Assembly (NCBI RefSeq): GCF_900163785.1
Contig: NZ_FUKN01000010.1
Location: 298,994-362,993 of the forward strand
DNA from: Psychrobacter sp. JB385
Lineage (GTDB): Bacteria; Pseudomonadota; Gammaproteobacteria; Pseudomonadales; Moraxellaceae
Length of the DNA stretch: 64,000 nucleotides
Direction of reading: 5' to 3'
Both the position numbers and the translations under genes were made by a program. Numbering within the stretch: the first letter of the stretch is position 1; each line of letters begins with the position of its first letter. Below are positions 46,101 to 53,171 of this stretch, piece after piece. The notes under the pieces are model-generated. The model saw only the letters and a list, made by a program, of their open reading frames with translations. It was not told the DNA's origin and searched no databases.

Positions 46101-47893
46101 ATCAGCTGGCGCGATACTTCTGGGTTATCCAATAAGCCACGCTGATAGAGTCGAATCAGACCTGCTTGAATAATGTCAGGGTAGCGACTGTCCAAAGCCA
46201 TAAAATCTGCTTTTGGACTGATATCTGGCAGTAAATGCTCAAGCGATGCCAACGCTTGCCGGCGAATGGGCAGCATAGAATGTGACAGCGCTTGTTGCAA
46301 AATCGGCAATACACGAGGCTGTTTGTCCGCGTCTTGAACGGCGATTTTTAGATAGCTTTGTAGTGCGGCGCTAATGACGTCTTCGTTGGCGCATCCAAGA
46401 GCATATTCTAAATAAGCAGGTAGTACGTGAGGACTTGCCGTATGAGTGGCAGCGATAGCCAGACCCTCAAACGCTGCAAGGCGGACACTACTACTGCGCG
46501 GTGAGTTGAGCTGCTCCTCGAGTATCGCTAAGCGCGTCTCAAGCGTTGTGCCAGCGAGCCACTGTACTAATTGTAAAGCGCGACTGGCGCTCAAACTATT
46601 ACTACGATCTGCTAAAAGGCGTCCAACCAGCTTGATCGTTTGCTGATCCGCTTGTGATTCAAGCAGTGCCAAGCCCTCTAAAAACGCTACTTCACTGTTA
46701 TTGCTATGGTCAGTGAGTAGCTGCTGAACGCGATGATATCCATCCTCGATGACAGTGGCAACCGTTAGGAGCTTACTGTTTTGTGTCTCATCAATCGGCA
46801 AAAAACGCAGGCTTTGATCCGTGCCAACTACCAGTAGTGCAGGTTTTTCTGCATAGCTTGAATAGACCAGTCGCTGCGTTTTACTAAGGTCTTCCTTGCA
46901 GGTGTTTGGCTGACCTTTATCAAACGCCCATGATTTAATACTGTTGTCATCGGCACTAGTAAATAGGCGCGTATCTGAGACACAAAGCGCAGTGATCATT
47001 TGACTGTGCTGGCTTGATTTGGCTCTATCTATCGCTTGTAGTTCACCTTGTACATGAGTGCGATAAAGTTGCTTGTCTGTACCTGCTGAAAAAAAGTAAT
47101 GACCAATAGGCTCAAAGCACAGGGCATTGACGCGGCCTTGATGTAATGGCTTATGGCTACTTTGAATCAGCTGAGCGCCAGTATCATCATTACTTAGCCA
47201 TTGATAGCTACTGACGTTACCGAGATTATCGCCTATTACGAGCCACTTACCATCACTGGATGTCGCAAGCGAAGTGGCTTTTTGAGATTTACTATCTGCA
47301 TAAGGTTGCACGATAATCTGATTGGCGATTGTCTGCACTAATGGGCTTAAAGAATCATTACTAGCAAATGGACAGACGACGATGTCATTGGGATATAACA
47401 CAAGGACAGCTTGATGCAGCGTGGTCATCGCAATTGCTTGCGGGCTGCTATTCGTTGATAAGGATTTGGTGACAAACTCAGTGTCTGTATTAGTCTCTGT
47501 ATTTTCAGTGCTATTCTGAGCCTCAATCATGCTTGCAAATAATGACTCTTGACTGATTTTATGGATTATCTCTCCTTGCCAGTCGGTCTGATATAAGTGC
47601 CCATCACAGCCGAGCAATATAATAGTGTCATCAGTTATCGTGGTAATGGCATCCATCGCACAGGGTAATGCAGTGGTTGATAAGCTTATTTGCTCACCGA
47701 TATTATCGAGTCGATACAAGTCTGCATGGCTGCTTTCAGCACCTAGCGGCTGTCGAGTGATGAATAAACTGCGACTCTGTGCGACTGGTAGCGCTGCTGA
47801 TTTTGTGGTTTTTTGCGGTGTATACTCAGGAGTGAATGGTCTGCTGACCAAACCTATAATCTGACCCCAATAGGGCAATACAATTGTTTTCAT
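40118..47893 (-). CDS. Giant WD40/HEAT-repeat protein of the retron operon
   Basis: 2591 residues, the largest gene here. The first 400 residues have WD40-like blades (SSDGKWLVIGDNLGNVSSYQW, HQGRVNALCFEPIGHYFFSA, TSADDNSIKSWAF), forming a likely beta-propeller. From about 400 to 2560 there are repeated helical HEAT/ARM motifs, for example DASVRQVAMSALGKLV, DPELQPYNPAITHWL, and HAETAIRIRAIEALGQLHDP near the end. Such solenoids act as scaffolds. The C-terminus is basic. It follows the BRCT gene by 68 bp and overlaps the SWIM gene by 11 bp. No catalytic motif was recognised. Confidence 0.88.
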   Translation of the reverse strand: MKTIVLPYWGQIIGLVSRPFTPEYTPQKTTKSAALPVAQSRSLFITRQPLGAESSHADLYRLDNIGEQISLSTTALPCAMDAITTITDDTIILLGCDGHLYQTDWQGEIIHKISQESLFASMIEAQNSTENTETNTDTEFVTKSLSTNSSPQAIAMTTLHQAVLVLYPNDIVVCPFASNDSLSPLVQTIANQIIVQPYADSKSQKATSLATSSDGKWLVIGDNLGNVSSYQWLSNDDTGAQLIQSSHKPLHQGRVNALCFEPIGHYFFSAGTDKQLYRTHVQGELQAIDRAKSSQHSQMITALCVSDTRLFTSADDNSIKSWAFDKGQPNTCKEDLSKTQRLVYSSYAEKPALLVVGTDQSLRFLPIDETQNSKLLTVATVIEDGYHRVQQLLTDHSNNSEVAFLEGLALLESQADQQTIKLVGRLLADRSNSLSASRALQLVQWLAGTTLETRLAILEEQLNSPRSSSVRLAAFEGLAIAATHTASPHVLPAYLEYALGCANEDVISAALQSYLKIAVQDADKQPRVLPILQQALSHSMLPIRRQALASLEHLLPDISPKADFMALDSRYPDIIQAGLIRLYQRGLLDNPEVSRQLMLLQSHHQADVRQTAFYAALLAQPELITALKQQAHALDDAQLLRTLTDFDDFRLLRGTIFDNVKADKRTSDHDELVTIKIGKRFDQQNKNAIGRTTQGTEEDSAAINLVLNTQDFAASAAQTSTPERATDKSPILNNSSLEPLLQNLSNRYEDIGFRAAYALACLQDERAFGTLIRFMHHKNDAFIRAGVAAALGYLQLVDGKAILPILLDDPDASVRQVAMSALGKLVSDDLSWVAFGFASKHQDIHERALAILLTQVLNDKKVSADSSSMSTILAQALNNPFTSIRLEVVKVLLNRALERASKTAIINMIEQLQHSLFEDVHQVALEEWQRLLLKSASKSATTQDSTTDTYQAVLTLLFADNFANIRKQAFDTALKNSKRLGFTELMLTALASPYLDIKRLALSHLQTKASTQHLRDLMPALIALLADDSMDLRQQALEVALAATDMGISFSPNHNSSRKNDNDTSPIDHEALFSAGLSSPYPDIQLTVAKLLARQSRDYPEPLKTQYEASAYAVFEQYLNKEMPVVVIDKKNNEDYKQWHHHITEALTGLATLSDPQKYHALDWYARYLHHPDADFKALAPKLMYVAPAQDAEVADVLGTWQKDERPIIRQSASLALAVWGDSRGQHFFSNTSSNSARTNDNNQGSLRHLVEPIGPIQWLQARAGLGITQAQQLRELFDTQSYAPAARLLLIFNALASPLALPLMRPERLIEALSFADNETAVVYAHVLARFDLPLISNWQYLSKYLSQKIDSILSAHPKTLTLLSETSGTNALSTTDARANILSTVDVADLQHFAHLTQHEHPLIRAQAVAVLGHLSHLLTQQPYDDVAQVVTAIQSWRRSIEALLQRHHSVPVTDDASQQGLRRIDTDHSYQTLAFGAWLGVIRESDNDNSSTEQAIRGLMWLTKASADSNPSKAIDWADSVSRALLPLLHRPHIETRELAWDCLTQLPVLASKLAEYAMSTPYRDMVKRGLQCLIESKDDAALIDKQLRSLLLTNHQLLAEETYQLLKARVGHLPASLMALHTESLPLLRQLVSEWRQITTRASNSTITTATTLDTSDQVLSEQALRQDKLTFLLQARHCHDWQARYQTFMQLIEFDEVLFTDTAFNNTKLIDELFAFLLDSTNKYEQGQILSLITQVLQSCQRVQAAAHNNDINKELDKKSVEQVAQTAYNKLLDLLDNSTLKLSNADLYRNIGALRDKYMAAPLRHRLQKLFEHPASHSHQERQQLFDTLVMISGYDQPISDYLGEDKDLRWLQQQYPRDPAGLLSLFVLLLRYADYAHAAQLLKSLAWIPAVCEPNTTIIKDIIGKHHSTDKEDIATRIDKALALAYEQLPAKYTQNLIEAIAYRAKKCKNNADTLKNILKKALSNKDAHIPFLAAEGLALCGNSEGLSTLMASIDYHTDGDIRRRSVLAIGEMMQVEPQPADKSIQSSAVQTTDMTNALYKAYDKLIKLAEDDEHYLQDVASEALGHIAQGGHFEYSAQIFDLLTSQLSDPELQPYNPAITHWLNGLRWLNTNAAWAQIRSHIQRQLHQQLLFAPQQHAISLLSHHDSEANKTLLLDILKQYSEQTAILETAYTAAQNLWGSHADHIYIYDWAAIQNPNEDFAILATLSLKRIVTYSSIDTLAPFITEHIHQLPAQTYTVLQNALLAKPDMSHPQLRSLMDNPDAQIQHIGLRYITQYPNQYLDTQMQIDCKQHLVNAQQQWQALLDSLIARPAMRQDDSWLTEVRQVANTITHLLWITCRYTTPDKAVFIWLAAQLASPVISSVTALATAVSHYWQQALLGLLARQASDDHLLTELIPTLTGIAHDQTVQLATDDNALLSTLLERLSVQDAQVNKVNEAGALSRLVGLFSQRSDDTEVLNVTPQTDLNEQLLAAIKAKDAAALYHCAQNHHAETAIRIRAIEALGQLHDPNIGTWLDALIQASAEVNSDIQKLAYKVLRRWQRNMTRVQQKRPQAPNLQVMKATHLKAADTQQNQGEGQHHDQ

Positions 47894-47961
47894 GATCTAA
47901 TCTCAGTTGAAATGGCGTCGTGTGATGTGCTCATTTTTCTTATTTTTTCGCTACTTACTCT

Positions 47962-50900
47962 CTAACTTGAGCTAGCTGTTAAGGGCTGTAAATGTTCGGA
48001 CAACTGGGGGTAGCGGTGCAATAAGCGCGTGACAGCGGTCAGACATGCATGACGCTCCATCTTGCCTGCAGAATGGGTAAAGGTGTACAACAAAGGCATA
48101 ATCAACTTAGCAAAATACTCATCCGCCAATCCCACATCACGGAATGTCTCAATCAATGCCAGTTTTGCTTGGCTGGCAGGTATGGGTTTGGGTGAGAGGA
48201 TTTCTGCTTGATCTGTCGCTCCCTGTGTTTTGTCAGGGCGCTGCGAATATTTTGAATGACGACCTTGCTCGTTTTTTTGTGAGTTTGATCGTTCATTGTT
48301 GTTAGAAGGACTCAATCGTCCTGGTGGCAACTCAAACAGTCCACGTCTTAATAGCATTAGTAATTGATTCAAATCAGCAGGGGGGTTGGTTGACCAATCA
48401 CTTGGCGCGGTATGCGTAAAGGTTTTTGTGTCAGTTTTTGCATGGGGCTCAGTGTTAGCAGTGCTTGTTTTGCTTGCTAGTGCACTCTCATTTTTATCAT
48501 GCTGGTTTGCAGGCTGCCAAAGAGGCGAGACATGGCGCGCCTTATACTGCTTCCACAGCATAGTCACTGCGGCATAGCGTATTTCACGATCAGCGCTTTG
48601 GCTTAATAAGTAAAGAGACTTCGGATTTTGAAATTGATGATGTCGCTGTAATAATTTCATGCCAAGCTGCCGTGCCAGTCGTTTTTTGCTACCAATGAAT
48701 GCGTTGAGCATAGCCTCGTTAAACTGCTCTACAGGTACATGGTAAGCGCGATTGCTGACAGAAGGTGCTGCCAATAGCGCTTGTTGCAACAGCTTCGTGA
48801 CCTCAAGATAAGGCGATTCTGCCATTATCAGCCAAAGCGTCGGCGTTGGCGACCACTTAGCCAGCTCATATTTTGTTAATAAGAGGCCGAAATGACGTAG
48901 CGCTTGCTGACTGCTTTGCAATAACGGTATAACGCGCTTGGCGCTAAAAAATGCAGAGGGAATAATCGCATCGGGATCGACAGGCCTATCCGTTAATGCC
49001 ATACAAATCTGCTCGTGATGATGACTGAGATAACTGATCGCCAGCTCGCTGACGGGTGCCGTAGGATCGTCGATTGCCATTGACCACAGCACTTCTGCAC
49101 CTGCTACTGTATCGTCTTCGGATGCTGCACGTGATTGTCCTGTCAGCATCTGCAAAAATGCGGTTTCTGATATGATTTTGAGGGGTGCGCCTGCGGTAAT
49201 TAATGCCTCGGCTTTGAGCTGCTTACTGCCTTTGCGACCAGCGCCGTATAGAGGCGAGCCATCATCACCGATTACCAAATAGTCCAACTTATTATTCACG
49301 GCACTACTGATCGCACCATTGGCTGCTTTGACCAGCTTTTCAGCATCGCCTCGGCTCATGCTTTGCATTTTACCTGTAAACAAATAACGCTGATTGTCCA
49401 AATCGACAGTAACTTCGTTGGCTCCAGTGGTTTGAGTGGTGTTTGTATTTTTAGCCTGATCTTCTTCTAATGACATCTTCTGAGTGGTCGCAAAATCAGC
49501 GGGCAAGAAACCTTTATTAATGCGTTCAATCGCAAATTCACGGTATGCTGAATGCTCACTGCGAGCAAGTGTCATGAGCCACTCAAACCCTAACTCAGTT
49601 GGTACAAACCGGCGCACATCAGCTAACCAACCGCGCACGGTATCAGCCAAATATTCATCAAAGGTTAGATCTTTTTGCCACTGTTTGACCGTATTTACAT
49701 TTGAGGGAGTTTTTCCCTCATCATCATAATGGTTGAGATAGGGAGTGTTTTTGAGCTGTGCAATCTCCTTACTGCTATGCCAATCAGGCTCATAGGCGAG
49801 CGCGTGCCAATAGGGCATGGGAATCTTATTTCCTGACAAGATATCTTCATCGATCCAATCAACGATCGTCTGCTGCGCTAGTGGATGCAGCAATAAATAC
49901 TGCCATACTTTGTTATCTACAGTGCTCAGATCAAGACGCTTGAGTTCTTGTAGCGCAAAGTTCATGCACAGATAGCTGCTGTCACCGCTTTGCGTCATAT
50001 CCAGATGCATTGCTAAGCGAATAAAATAATCGATCCCAAGCTCTGCTGCGCTATATAGCTCAGGTAGCCTACGTATGGCAAAGCGCATGCTGTAATACTG
50101 ATTGCTGATCAATCGTTCAAAAAACCATTCAGCCGTCAGATCACGGCGTGTGAAGTGCTTACCGAGTTGCTCGGCGGCAATATTGTGGTGATAAGAGGTA
50201 TCTAATAACTGTCCCCAACCTGATACCCCAATATCATTGACGGGATGACGACTCAAAATAACACTGATGGCAAAGCTGCGAATAGGCTCATGATCTGACA
50301 TGGCTAGCATCATTAGCTCTGCCAACGGGAGAGATTGTGCATAACTTTTGGCATAACCGATGGCATACTGATAAGCGGCAGGATAGCTTGAACGTAATAA
50401 CTTGAGAACCACCTCATGCAATCCAAGCGCTACAAATTTTGACTTCTCAAAATGCGGGGATTGCTCAATCAGCCATACGATCATCTCATCGCGTGCCTGA
50501 CTGTGTGCATAGCCTGCCGATAGATATTGAATGGTTTGATGGCTCACATCACGTAGCTGGATCTTAAAGTCGTGTTTTAGACTGTCCGTCGCAAATTGCC
50601 GTATGGCCTCGTTCTTCGCTGTTGCTAATAGCCTAATCAGCGGTTCAGAATCACGTTGCCATGCGTCTTTAAACGCGCGACCTTTATTATCAAACAATTT
50701 ACGCGGTGCGTGGCTATGAAATCGACTGACACCATAGTCCGCTGAGTTGTGAAAACAAATGTGATTGAGCACCCAACTGTTGATTTGTGGCAATTGACCG
50801 ATGGCCATAGTTTCATCATAGCTGGCAAGCACGCAAACTGCGGCCTCAATATAGCCCATTGGCATCTGCTGACCCAATTTACGCAGATAGCGCCATGCTC

Positions 50901-51420
50901 TGAGGCTCATATAGGTTTTGGTAGCAAGACTGACGGAGTCTCGGGCCTTTTGGTCAAAACGATGCAAATCAATTTTGGCAGTGATAGGCGCAAAAATCTC
51001 ATAATCTTGCTCATATTCAGCCGCTTTATAAATATATTTTAACCCGCGCCAAACGCCGTAACTCAAAGGCAAATCATTGATAGCTTGCTTTAAGATGGCT
51101 CTTGAGTAGGCGCTTTTATCTTCCCAAAGTGCGATTAATATTAAGTGAATTTTGTAGCGATCAGGGAGAGGGTAGGTGCCTTCATCTGATTCTAAGACTG
51201 CCATCATCGCTACACGCTCTGCAAACTGTGTTCCAGGATGCTGCTCGCGGAATGAATAACTCAAAATCTTATGTAAAAATCGCTCAAATGTCAGCTCATC
51301 CTCTGGTATCGGCGATTCAGGTAACGGATCGGGCTGCTGGGATAATAAACAAAGCTTTTCGACCAAGCTTGGATCTTGTACCTGCCAAGCATGCTGAATT
51401 TGTTCGAACGACAGACTCAT
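47962..51420 (-). CDS. HEAT-like repeat protein with BRCT domain, first gene of the retron operon
   Basis: 1152 residues from ATG 51420 (AAGGCA upstream; the frame is open to an ATG at 51471 inside the proposed promoter). Long helical repeats flank a BRCT domain at about residues 665-757: VDLDNQRYLFTGKMQSMSRG, then AANGAISSAVNNKLDYLVIG, GSKQLKAEALITAGAPLKI. This has the pattern of ligase/RFC-type BRCT domains, which bind 5'-phosphorylated DNA ends or other partners. A Ser/Asn/Gln-rich linker lies at about 1030-1085. A BRCT domain in a retron operon is notable, since it might contact msDNA or invading DNA ends. No enzymatic motif was found. Confidence 0.87.
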   Translation of the reverse strand: MSLSFEQIQHAWQVQDPSLVEKLCLLSQQPDPLPESPIPEDELTFERFLHKILSYSFREQHPGTQFAERVAMMAVLESDEGTYPLPDRYKIHLILIALWEDKSAYSRAILKQAINDLPLSYGVWRGLKYIYKAAEYEQDYEIFAPITAKIDLHRFDQKARDSVSLATKTYMSLRAWRYLRKLGQQMPMGYIEAAVCVLASYDETMAIGQLPQINSWVLNHICFHNSADYGVSRFHSHAPRKLFDNKGRAFKDAWQRDSEPLIRLLATAKNEAIRQFATDSLKHDFKIQLRDVSHQTIQYLSAGYAHSQARDEMIVWLIEQSPHFEKSKFVALGLHEVVLKLLRSSYPAAYQYAIGYAKSYAQSLPLAELMMLAMSDHEPIRSFAISVILSRHPVNDIGVSGWGQLLDTSYHHNIAAEQLGKHFTRRDLTAEWFFERLISNQYYSMRFAIRRLPELYSAAELGIDYFIRLAMHLDMTQSGDSSYLCMNFALQELKRLDLSTVDNKVWQYLLLHPLAQQTIVDWIDEDILSGNKIPMPYWHALAYEPDWHSSKEIAQLKNTPYLNHYDDEGKTPSNVNTVKQWQKDLTFDEYLADTVRGWLADVRRFVPTELGFEWLMTLARSEHSAYREFAIERINKGFLPADFATTQKMSLEEDQAKNTNTTQTTGANEVTVDLDNQRYLFTGKMQSMSRGDAEKLVKAANGAISSAVNNKLDYLVIGDDGSPLYGAGRKGSKQLKAEALITAGAPLKIISETAFLQMLTGQSRAASEDDTVAGAEVLWSMAIDDPTAPVSELAISYLSHHHEQICMALTDRPVDPDAIIPSAFFSAKRVIPLLQSSQQALRHFGLLLTKYELAKWSPTPTLWLIMAESPYLEVTKLLQQALLAAPSVSNRAYHVPVEQFNEAMLNAFIGSKKRLARQLGMKLLQRHHQFQNPKSLYLLSQSADREIRYAAVTMLWKQYKARHVSPLWQPANQHDKNESALASKTSTANTEPHAKTDTKTFTHTAPSDWSTNPPADLNQLLMLLRRGLFELPPGRLSPSNNNERSNSQKNEQGRHSKYSQRPDKTQGATDQAEILSPKPIPASQAKLALIETFRDVGLADEYFAKLIMPLLYTFTHSAGKMERHACLTAVTRLLHRYPQLSEHLQPLTASSS

Positions 51421-51471
51421 AGTGGTGTGCCTTAATAATAATGTAGTCAGCGAATGATATTTTGTAAGCAT

Positions 51472-51500
51472 ATAAAAGCCTATTTGATAATAAATATCAA
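51472..51500 (-). promoter_or_regulatory. Candidate promoter of the retron protein operon
   Basis: On the minus strand TTGATA (51500-51495) is followed after 17 bp by TTTTAT (51477-51472), each close to the sigma-70 consensus. It would start transcription shortly before ATG 51420. This is prediction only. Confidence 0.45.
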
Positions 51501-51622
51501 GAACTTTTGTTAATTAAAAAATAGAAACACGACATTGTATGACGCGCAAATAGACAAGTAAAACTGTGCGACACTAGATGACGCATCCATATTAAAAGTT
51601 GCTACTATTGAACAAAGATTGA

Positions 51623-51652
51623 TTGACAGCTTGATTGAGATTAGGGCAGAAT
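51623..51652 (+). promoter_or_regulatory. Candidate promoter of the retron RNA
   Basis: TTGACA (51623-51628, perfect -35) and CAGAAT (51647-51652, 4/6 match to -10) with an 18-bp spacer. The predicted start falls at about 51657-51660, right at the 5' end of the a1 arm (51659). This supports a plus-strand RNA here, divergent from the protein operon. Confidence 0.7.
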
Positions 51653-51656
51653 AGGG

Positions 51657-51981
51657 ACGTTGTGAGATTTAGCGTTTCGCCGTTTTCGGTGAAGGACGAT
51701 GCTGCGTCGTCCACGAGTCAAGCCATTACATTTTACCCAAGGAAGACTGTTTCAGTCCTGCTAATACCTAGATAGTGCCCCTAGTGTCATTAGCTCGCTG
51801 GCGCAACCACGCAATCGTGGTTGAGCTAATGCACTAGGGGCACTATCTAGGTGCAGTCCAGTGAGTCTTCCATGTACCAGGTTATGAGGTAGATTACACA
51901 ACACTGAATGAGACATCGTTATGATGCTATTCAAAACACTAAACCCAAGTCAGTCATTATGTACTGGCTTGGGTTTTTTGT
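51657..51981 (+). ncRNA. Retron msr-msd RNA, divergent from its RT operon
   Basis: Order on the plus strand: a1 arm GTTGTGAGATTTA (51659-51671) that pairs, with one mismatch and two G-U pairs, to a2 TAGATTACACAAC (51890-51902). Immediately after a1 is TTTAGCG, matching the branch-guanosine context of known retrons such as Ec86 (G at 51672 as candidate branch). Two msr hairpins follow: 51676-51693 (loop TTTT) and 51694-51712 (GGACGA/TCGTCC). Then the msd: an outer stem GGAAGACT/AGTCTTCC (51741/51864) and a 21-bp perfect stem at 51766-51786 with 51832-51852. That stem extends through CATTAGCTC/GAGCTAATG and AACCACG/CGTGGTT to a CAAT loop at 51812-51815. A terminator is at 51941-51979. The protein operon runs the opposite way, which is unusual. 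Read on the minus strand the a1/branch arrangement is lost. Confidence 0.85.
51941..51979 (+). terminator. Terminator of the retron RNA
   Basis: AACCCAAG and CTTGGGTT form the main stem, extended by CAGT/ACTG, followed by a run of six T on the plus strand only. This gives strand direction to the RNA. Confidence 0.85.
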
Positions 51982-52078
51982 TGTCCTAATTATCATCGAT
52001 GTACTTAAAAGTTAGATAGCTTAAGATATCGTTATTTTTATTAGATTATAGTGTGATATCACGCGACGAGAGCTTTTT

Positions 52079-53077
52079 ATGAATGATGATGCGGTAAGAG
52101 TAGAGATATATGAAAGTGCAGATGGACAGACTCAGATTGAGATTCGCTTAGAGCATGATACTTTATGGCTCTCACAAGCACAATTGGCCACACTATTTGA
52201 AAAAGACTCTGACACGATTGGTTTGCACCTAAAAAACATCTATAAAGAAGGTGAGTTAGACCCAGAAGCAACTACCGAGCAATCCTCGGTAGTTCGTCAG
52301 GAGGGTAAGCGACAAGTCCGTCGTAATATTCGATTTTATAATCTGGATGCCATTATCTCTGTGGGCTACCGTGTGAACTCCAAAAAAGGCACTCAGTTCC
52401 GCATTTGGGCCACCCAGCGCTTACGTGAGTATTTGGTACAAGGATATACGCTTAACCAACAGCGTCTTGATAAAAACTCTAATGAGTTGCAGCAAGCGTT
52501 AAACCTTATCAGAAAAACAGCACAAAGCCCTGAGCTGAATACCGATGAAGGACGCGGCCTAGTTGAAATAATCAGTCGCTATACACAGACGTTTTTATGG
52601 TTACAGCGCTATGACGAGGGTCTATTAGATGATCCAGCAGGGCAAGAAGGCGGCATCTTACCCAGTCCAACTGACGCAATGGACGCGCTCAACAACTTAA
52701 AATCACAGCTAATCGATAGAGGCGAGGCGACTGAGCTATTTGCCAAGCCTCGTGGTGACGGCTTGAGTAGTGTGCTTGGCAATTTAGAGCAAACGGTGTT
52801 TGGGGAGCCTGCTTATCCGACTATCGAGAGTAAGGCGGCGCATTTATTGTATTTCATGGTGAAAAACCATCCCTTTACTGATGGCAATAAACGTAGCGGA
52901 GCCTTCTTATTTGTAGATTTTTTACATCGTAACGGACGCTTACTTAATGATAAAGGTGAGATGGTGATCAATAACACAGGTCTTGCTGCTTTAACCTTGT
53001 TGGTCGCTGAGTCTGACCCGAATCAAAAGGAAACCTTGATTAAATTGATTATGAACATGTTGTCGCTGGAAGTTTGA
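52079..53077 (+). CDS. RhuM-type N-terminal domain fused to Fic/DOC domain
   Basis: 332 residues. The N-terminal half is of the RhuM virulence-protein family (LWLSQAQLATLFEKDSDTIG, RFYNLDAIISVGYRVNSKKG, TQFRIWATQRLREYL). The C-terminal half has the complete Fic active-site motif HPFTDGNKRSGA near residue 265, so the enzyme may transfer AMP or another phosphate-containing group to a target protein. It starts 98 bp after the retron RNA terminator on the same strand. It could be an independent toxin-like gene or an accessory of the retron; linkage is only by position. Confidence 0.88.
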   Translation: MNDDAVRVEIYESADGQTQIEIRLEHDTLWLSQAQLATLFEKDSDTIGLHLKNIYKEGELDPEATTEQSSVVRQEGKRQVRRNIRFYNLDAIISVGYRVNSKKGTQFRIWATQRLREYLVQGYTLNQQRLDKNSNELQQALNLIRKTAQSPELNTDEGRGLVEIISRYTQTFLWLQRYDEGLLDDPAGQEGGILPSPTDAMDALNNLKSQLIDRGEATELFAKPRGDGLSSVLGNLEQTVFGEPAYPTIESKAAHLLYFMVKNHPFTDGNKRSGAFLFVDFLHRNGRLLNDKGEMVINNTGLAALTLLVAESDPNQKETLIKLIMNMLSLEV

Positions 53078-53171
53078 TTTAAAAAATGCGTTGTTTCTTT
53101 TTCTTGTAAACCACATTTAATTGAGTTATTTTTTAGTGTCGATTACATTTCTTTAACCAAGGAGAAACAGT

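Noticed and set aside
40118..51420. MoxR/VWA-type YehI/YehQ (MolR) cluster
   Set aside because: SWIM and repeat proteins also occur there, but the AAA ATPase and VWA genes of that cluster are missing, and a retron RT and RNA are present instead.
51657..51981. Retron RNA read from the minus strand, in the direction of the operon
   Set aside because: On the minus strand the sequence after the outer arm is CCTCATAACC with no AGC branch context, the msr hairpins fall on the wrong side of the msd, and the terminator T run is only on the plus strand.
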